From contig NC_045146.1 in NCBI RefSeq assembly GCF_008831285.2, forward strand, positions 6,770,972-6,834,971: DNA of 64,000 nt, written 5' to 3'. Shown here one piece after another: positions 60,891 through 64,000 of this stretch. Both the position numbers and the translations under genes were made by a program. The notes under the pieces are model-generated. The model was not told the DNA's origin and searched no databases. It saw only the letters and a list, made by a program, of their open reading frames with translations. The DNA is from Nymphaea colorata (lineage: Eukaryota; Streptophyta; Magnoliopsida; Nymphaeales; Nymphaeaceae). The first letter of the stretch is position 1. The number at the start of each line of letters is the position of its first letter.

Positions 60891-62640
60891 TTTCAAAATT
60901 TCTTTCTTTTTCTCTTTCTCCCTATTTCTCTTAGCTTAAAATGTTTTCATTTGTTTTTTATTTCTTTCTTTCATTCCTTCGAATATCTCTTTTTGAAAAT
61001 CTAAGATTTTAATTTTCATTTATGGACTTCATTAAGACCAAAACTCAAGTAATGACCTAATATTGGAATTATATTTGATAGTCTACAACCACATTTTACT
61101 TTCAAATCTTTTTCTCTCTTCATAAGAATATTTAAGACAAATATGTAAATAAATATAGATGTACATGATGGTAGGGATGTCCTTAGATGAATGATATGGT
61201 AGAAATGAATAATTTACTTCAAATCATATATAACCAATGCATTCATGCATTCACATTCACTTGTGGAATTCATGAACGATCACAAGCACTTCTTTAAGAG
61301 AACTTAAGCAAGATGAGATGGAGCTCTAGCCAGGTTGTAGCTGAATTAGAGTAAAATTTTAAACCTACTTAAGTTCTTAAGAGAACAATAAATGAATTTC
61401 GAATGAAATCTTCAAAATATCTCTATTGTCTTCCAAAGATTTTCAAATGATTTTTGCAAAGATTTCTTGATTCAAAAATCTCACAAATCAAAATGGTTTA
61501 TTCTCTCAAATGATATTTCAAAATTTTATCATTCAAAAGTATTTGAAACGTTAAATCTTCAACATTCTTTCTAAGCGCCACACCACATTTAGATTGAAGA
61601 AGATGTTTAAGTAAAAACAAAAATGCATCGAGAACAAGCATAGCCCCTCTTTCTCTCTTATTTCAAAAAAAAAACTTTGTTTTTCTAAAGCACTCCAAAA
61701 AACAAAACAAATTTTGAGATGCAAATAGATGGCAACCATCATGAGACTCGTCATGGTTTGGCTATGATTACTATTGATGCAATTCCACTAACTTAAACAT
61801 CATTTATATTGCCAATGTTAAAGCATGTCTCTTTCTTTGACCTTAACCCAATCGACATTACATTACATTACATTACATTGTTTGGTGATTGCACTTGCTT
61901 TCTTACATAAAGACTAATTGAGGAGGATCAATCATGTTCACCTAGACCTAGGATCAAATACAACTTTCCTTCACTTAAGATTTGATTGAAAACAATGTTT
62001 GTTCTTTTACTTTATTTTAATCTTTGTCTTAGGCAACATTGCATTAGAGACAACCGATTTTGCATGTTTGCCTATATTTTAATACTTCCTATACCTATTT
62101 GTCCGGGTCATCATGTTGTTGGGTTTGGTCTTAGGTGGTAGCACAAAACTAAGTCTTATAACTAAAACACACCTTGAGCGGAAAAGTCCCCTCATTAGTA
62201 TCATGAGTGGTAATTGGTGGTATATTGATGGGTGACCATGGAGTAGAGAAAACTTATCATTAGTTGACTAAGAAATAATTTGTGCTTGTAATAAACCTTC
62301 TCCTACAAATTAGGATAAAGACTATCTAAATTCGGACTCGACAACCAGTAAGGATGAACAGCCTAAATGGCTTCCACCAAAGAAGAAGAAGATGATGAAA
62401 AAAAGTAAGAAAAAGAAATCAAGGAGAATAGCAGCTCACCTAGTCCTATCTCAAGTGGAAGTTCAAAGAAGAAGCCGAAAAGGAAGAGAAAGCCTATCAA
62501 TAAAGGCAAAAGAGCAAAGAAGTATACCTTAAGTAGCAGCTTGGACAGCAAGAGTTCTAAAAAGAAAGTAAAAGAAGTCAATAGAAAAAAAAAAAGGCAA
62601 ATCACAGGCAAATCAAGTGATGATGAAAGTTCAACTAAAC
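60890..62640. other. leader region upstream of gypsy gag
   Basis: No primer-binding site could be recognised. From about 62370 the + strand is very rich in AAG/AAA codons. It encodes a Lys/Ser-rich stretch with stops, possibly the degraded basic N-terminal part of the gag that follows. Confidence 0.4.
61857..61882. repeat. (ATTAC)n pentanucleotide repeat
   Basis: About five perfect ATTAC units in tandem. Confidence 0.9.
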
Positions 62641-62653
62641 ACAAGTTTTACGA

Positions 62654-63660
62654 TTGAAGAAAAAAATAAACAACCTTGAACATAGGGGGAACTTAAAATG
62701 CTCATACACATGCAAAGATTATTACCTAGGCAGTGAAGGAGATGAAGACGTGAAGGGTTTGCCTGAGGAGTTCGTCAAGTATGATGGAACCACTTGCCCG
62801 CATGTTCACCTCTCAACATTCATCAACAATTGTTACAAGATCCGAGCAAATAATAGAGCATTGTTTCGCTACTTTCCAAAGAGTCTCAAAGGGGCTGCAC
62901 AATGGTACAAAGAAAACATTAAGCCAGTTGAACATTAAACCAGTTGAACTCAATGAGTTTGATAGATTAGTTAACATATTCGTCGAGAGATTTGAGCAAA
63001 ATGTCTCCATGGCTCCGACTCTCAGTACGCTCTGCATTCTCCACCAAAAACAAGGAGAAAATGCTCTCGAATTTATTACAAAATGAAGAATTCAATGCAA
63101 CGAGATAAATAAGTCTATCTCTAAAACACAAGCTCTGTTACTTGTCAGAAAAAATCTTGCCCAACCCTTGAAGAATCTCATATACAATATTACAATCAAG
63201 ACATTTACTGATTTGATCGAACAAGCAGATTCAATAGAGGAAGGAATTGAAGAAGGCGATTTTGATGGAATTATTGCACCCAAATACAAAGAAGAGAGAA
63301 AGAAAAAAAGTAAAACCCAGTTACCCACTCACTTCATAGCAAAAGTTGGCACTGGAAAAGACAATAACAACAATTATAAGCATGCCAAGAGACAAACCAT
63401 ATGAAAAGCACGCAGCTACCCAAGGGAAACGAAGAAGTTAGGAACAAGCACTCAGGCTGGATTTATGACCGGAAGTTCACTCCTCTAAGTCAACCTTCCG
63501 AGAAAATCCTAGAATACCTCCTCCCCCAAAAGAACTGTCATCTTGTCGAAAGTTTCAAAACCTCCAAAAGTGATGGGAAATGATAAAGAAAAGTTATGTA
63601 AGTTTCATTGTGCCCCGGTCATGACATCAAGGATTCTTTTGTCCTCAAAAACATCATCCT
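62654..63660 (+). pseudogene. Ty3/gypsy gag, nearly intact
   Basis: Gag is the capsid precursor of gypsy LTR elements. The Retrotrans_gag core is clear: FVKYDGTTCPHVHLSTFINN, RYFPKSLKGAAQWYKENIKP, LNEFDRLVNIFVERFEQNVS, LCILHQKQGENALEFITK, then LLLVRKNLAQPLKNLIYNIT, FTDLIEQADSIEEGIEEGD. The break at 62938 is caused by a 16-base tandem duplication (62917-62932 and 62933-62948). A TGA at 63085-63087 stands where the family has Trp (FITxWR). After 63404 the reading moves frame, through FTPLSQPSEKILEYL to a damaged zinc-finger-like KFHCAPGHDIKDSFVLKN at about 63600-63655. Pol would lie beyond the window edge. Confidence 0.85.
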
Positions 63661-64000
63661 AATAAAGATCTCAAAGTTCAGGATGATAGCATTCCACAAG
63701 TATTGAGGAATCTATTCTCTGATCATGGAAAGGCAGTAGTCGCCACAATTGGAATGGTCACTCACTCCCGCATCATCCATAGGAGCACATCCAACCTTGT
63801 GAGGAGACAATTCACACCAAGTTATGGTGTTTAATCGGGGTAAGCAACTTTTAGAGACTTCATTGGTATAATGAACAATAAGGTAGAAATTTTATCAACA
63901 ATCTCTAACATAATTTCAAAGACTTTTTTCTTACAAGGTGGTGATCATGAATCATCAGATGGCTCCTCTAATGAGGATCCATGTTATTTGAAATGATGTC
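63661..64000 (+). other. continuation of gypsy element, unassigned
   Basis: The sequence continues past gag without a frame I can place. The protease should begin here or beyond the window edge. Confidence 0.4.

Noticed and set aside
1-64000. CRISPR arrays, bacterial operons or integrated organelle DNA
   Set aside because: No spaced direct repeats of CRISPR type, no ribosome-binding-site-led gene chains, and no plastid or mitochondrial gene was recognised.

Overview
This window is nuclear DNA from a flowering plant. The evidence is an intron-bearing WAT1/UMAMIT transporter gene, plant-type transposon families (CACTA, Ty1/copia with an initiator tRNA-Met primer site, Ty3/gypsy, LINE with plant DUF4283-type ORF1 and RNase H, hAT and Tourist-like MITEs), AT-rich intergenic DNA and many TA/GA microsatellites. 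The species cannot be fixed from the sequence. No bacterial, organellar or viral gene block, CRISPR array or operon is present.

Layout. 1-5.5 kb: intergenic, with a diverged tandem array (about 1.69-2.48 kb), a long TA tract and a small MITE. 5.5-11.1 kb: a decayed autonomous-type CACTA (En/Spm) element on the + strand, with transposase remnants, an internal long-TIR element, an exon-like fragment, subterminal repeats and a recognisable right end that abuts a truncated copia RT fragment (11.1-11.5 kb). 11.9-12.05 kb: a long-TIR MITE. About 13.0 kb: a tRNA-derived (SINE-like) promoter on the - strand. 13.5-15.4 kb: the one intact host gene, a five-exon WAT1-related transporter of 404 codons on the - strand, with a TATA box. 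15.8-25.7 kb: intergenic, with a Tourist-like MITE and two copies of a TCGAGC-rich element. 25.75-30.3 kb: a decayed LINE on the + strand, interrupted by a hAT MITE with a perfect 8-bp target duplication. 30.3-42.3 kb: mostly unassigned, with a third TCGAGC-rich copy whose 8-bp target duplication is perfect. 42.365-47.687 kb: a complete but disabled Ty1/copia element on the - strand with both LTRs. 47.7-64 kb: decayed Ty3/gypsy (TAT/Ogre-like) material, namely a protease/G-patch-like piece, a gag C-terminal piece, a possible very long LTR with low-complexity quasi-repeats, and a better preserved gag at 62.65-63.65 kb.

Only the WAT1-type gene looks functional. Everything else recognisable is transposon-derived and carries stops or frameshifts. 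I found no convincing new biological system. The most useful observations are the definition of the TCGAGC-rich family as hAT-like by an exact 8-bp duplication, the nesting history of the CACTA and LINE regions, the diverged tandem array, and the single 16-bp duplication and nonsense change that break an otherwise preserved gypsy gag.
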